Shown here in pieces: positions 30,533-31,242 of a stretch of DNA of 31,242 nt. The position numbers and the translations under genes are program-made. Each line of letters begins with the position of its first letter. Position 1 is the first letter of the stretch. The notes under the pieces were generated by a model. That model did no database searches and was not told the origin of the DNA. It was given only the letters and a program-made list of their open reading frames with translations. Source of the stretch: JBAXPV01 sp037132075 (GTDB lineage: Bacteria > Bacteroidota > Bacteroidia > Bacteroidales > CAIXZF01); contig JBAXPV010000043.1 in the NCBI GenBank assembly GCA_037132075.1, forward strand, positions 1 to 31,242, written 5' to 3'.

Positions 30533-31144
30533 ATGAAAATCATCTGCATCGGCCGCAACTATGTCGACCACGCCAAAGAACTCAACAACCCGCTTCCAAA
30601 AGAACCGATGTTTTTTATGAAGCCCGACAGTGCCCTCCTCAGGAACAATGCGCCATTTTTCTATCCGGATTTCTCAAAGGATATTCATTATGAAACTGAG
30701 CTGGTTGTAAGAATCTGTAAGGTTGGCAAAGCGATCCGGGAAAAATTCGCCCATACCTATTATGATGCCGTTTGCCTGGGCATCGACTTCACTGCCCGCG
30801 ACCTTCAGCAAGTATGTAAAGACAAAGGCCACCCCTGGGAAATCGCAAAAGCTTTTGATGGCGCTGCTCCCATCAGCAAGTTTCTGAGCCTGGCAGAAAT
30901 CGGGGATCCGCAAAACCTGGAACTACGACTTGACATCAACGGGAAAACGGTCCAAAAAGGAAACACTGCCGACATGATCTTTAAAATTGACCGACTGATA
31001 TCACATGTTTCTCAGTTTCTTACCTTAAAAACCGGTGACCTCATCTATACCGGTACTCCGGCTGGTGTTGGACCTGTTAAAATCAACGATCATCTGGAGG
31101 GATGGATTGGGGAAAGGAAGATGTTGAGTTTTGATATTAAATGA
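30533..31144 (+). CDS. Fumarylacetoacetate hydrolase (FAH)-family protein, FAHD1-like
   Basis: A 203-residue protein with the FAH fold signatures MKIICIGRNYVDHAKEL, the metal triad Glu54, Glu56 (HYETELVVRI) and Asp85 (GIDFTARDLQ), PISKFL, and TGTPAGVGPVKINDHL near the C-terminus. The short, single-domain form matches FAHD1-like acylpyruvases/oxaloacetate decarboxylases or 2-hydroxyhepta-2,4-diene-dioate isomerase/hydratases acting in the cytoplasm; the sequence does not choose between them. It is complete and starts right after a composite repeat that lies in its predicted leader. No pathway partner is present. Confidence 0.9.
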   Translation: MKIICIGRNYVDHAKELNNPLPKEPMFFMKPDSALLRNNAPFFYPDFSKDIHYETELVVRICKVGKAIREKFAHTYYDAVCLGIDFTARDLQQVCKDKGHPWEIAKAFDGAAPISKFLSLAEIGDPQNLELRLDINGKTVQKGNTADMIFKIDRLISHVSQFLTLKTGDLIYTGTPAGVGPVKINDHLEGWIGERKMLSFDIK

Positions 31145-31162
31145 TGTGGCCATTATAGCAAT

Positions 31163-31242
31163 GTATCGGTGTACCGATTTACCGGTGTACCGGTGTACCG
31201 GTGTACCGGTGTACCGGTGTACCGGTGTACCGGTGTACCGGT
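31163..31242. repeat. 8-bp tandem array GTACCGGT, at least ten units, running off the window
   Basis: Ten consecutive 8-bp units fill 31163-31242. The first three are degenerate (GTATCGGT, GTACCGAT, TTACCGGT) and the last seven are identical GTACCGGT. Each contains the palindrome ACCGGT. The array continues beyond the end, which may be where assembly stopped. There are no spacers, so it is not a CRISPR. Confidence 0.97.

Noticed and set aside
31163..31242. CRISPR array
   Set aside because: Units are 8 bp and contiguous, with no spacers or cas genes nearby.

Overview
The window looks like a chromosomal segment from a member of the Bacteroidota, probably an anaerobic or environmental Bacteroidales-like lineage. 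The evidence is several secreted proteases ending in type IX secretion (T9SS) C-terminal sorting domains, promoters with the TAnnTTTG -7 element, a long acidic S1 protein, and weak Shine-Dalgarno signals. No rRNA, tRNA, CRISPR array or transposase gene was seen.

Layout. (1) 1-3.3 kb: 3' end of leuD, a short repeat-bearing spacer, a deletion-eroded M43 protease pseudogene and its intact paralogue. (2) 3.3-9.4 kb, minus strand: M6 metalloprotease with CUB and T9SS domains, a carboxypeptidase-regulatory-like protein, a double CDGSH Fe-S protein and a GH29 alpha-L-fucosidase. (3) 9.4-15.6 kb, minus strand: an unusual biosynthetic-looking block. A type III PLP decarboxylase homologue whose PLP lysine is a methionine is joined by ATGA overlaps to a YghO-like GNAT protein and a FemAB/GNAT-like protein. 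These are followed by a remnant of a DUF4143 ATPase and two paralogous B12-type radical SAM proteins. (4) 15.8-23 kb: a secreted Lys/Ala 11-residue-repeat protein; rpsA with a structured leader and its own terminator; a zinc/manganese-type ABC importer operon that ends with a T9SS subtilisin. (5) 23-27.2 kb, plus strand: a GT2 glycosyltransferase fused to a core-less polyprenyl-phosphate glycosylphosphotransferase-like region, a 2-oxoacid dehydrogenase E2, and a DnaQ-like exonuclease. (6) 27.3-30.4 kb: a decayed minus-strand operon (ABC ATPase, Cys-rich GTPase, cysteine desulfurase, Fe-S protein) divergent from an intact Crp/Fnr plus Rrf2 regulator pair. (7) 30.5 kb-end: an FAH-family hydrolase and an 8-bp tandem array that runs off the end.

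Two themes stand out. First, short-repeat activity: an identical 26-bp element occurs three times (once in frame inside the E2 gene), always next to short tandem repeats of 7-8 bp, and other 8-bp-period arrays lie at both ends of the window. Second, local gene decay: the M43 copy, the DUF4143 ATPase and the metallocofactor-like operon are broken while their neighbours are intact. The best candidate for an undescribed system is the 9.4-15.6 kb block built around the lysine-less PLP-fold protein.
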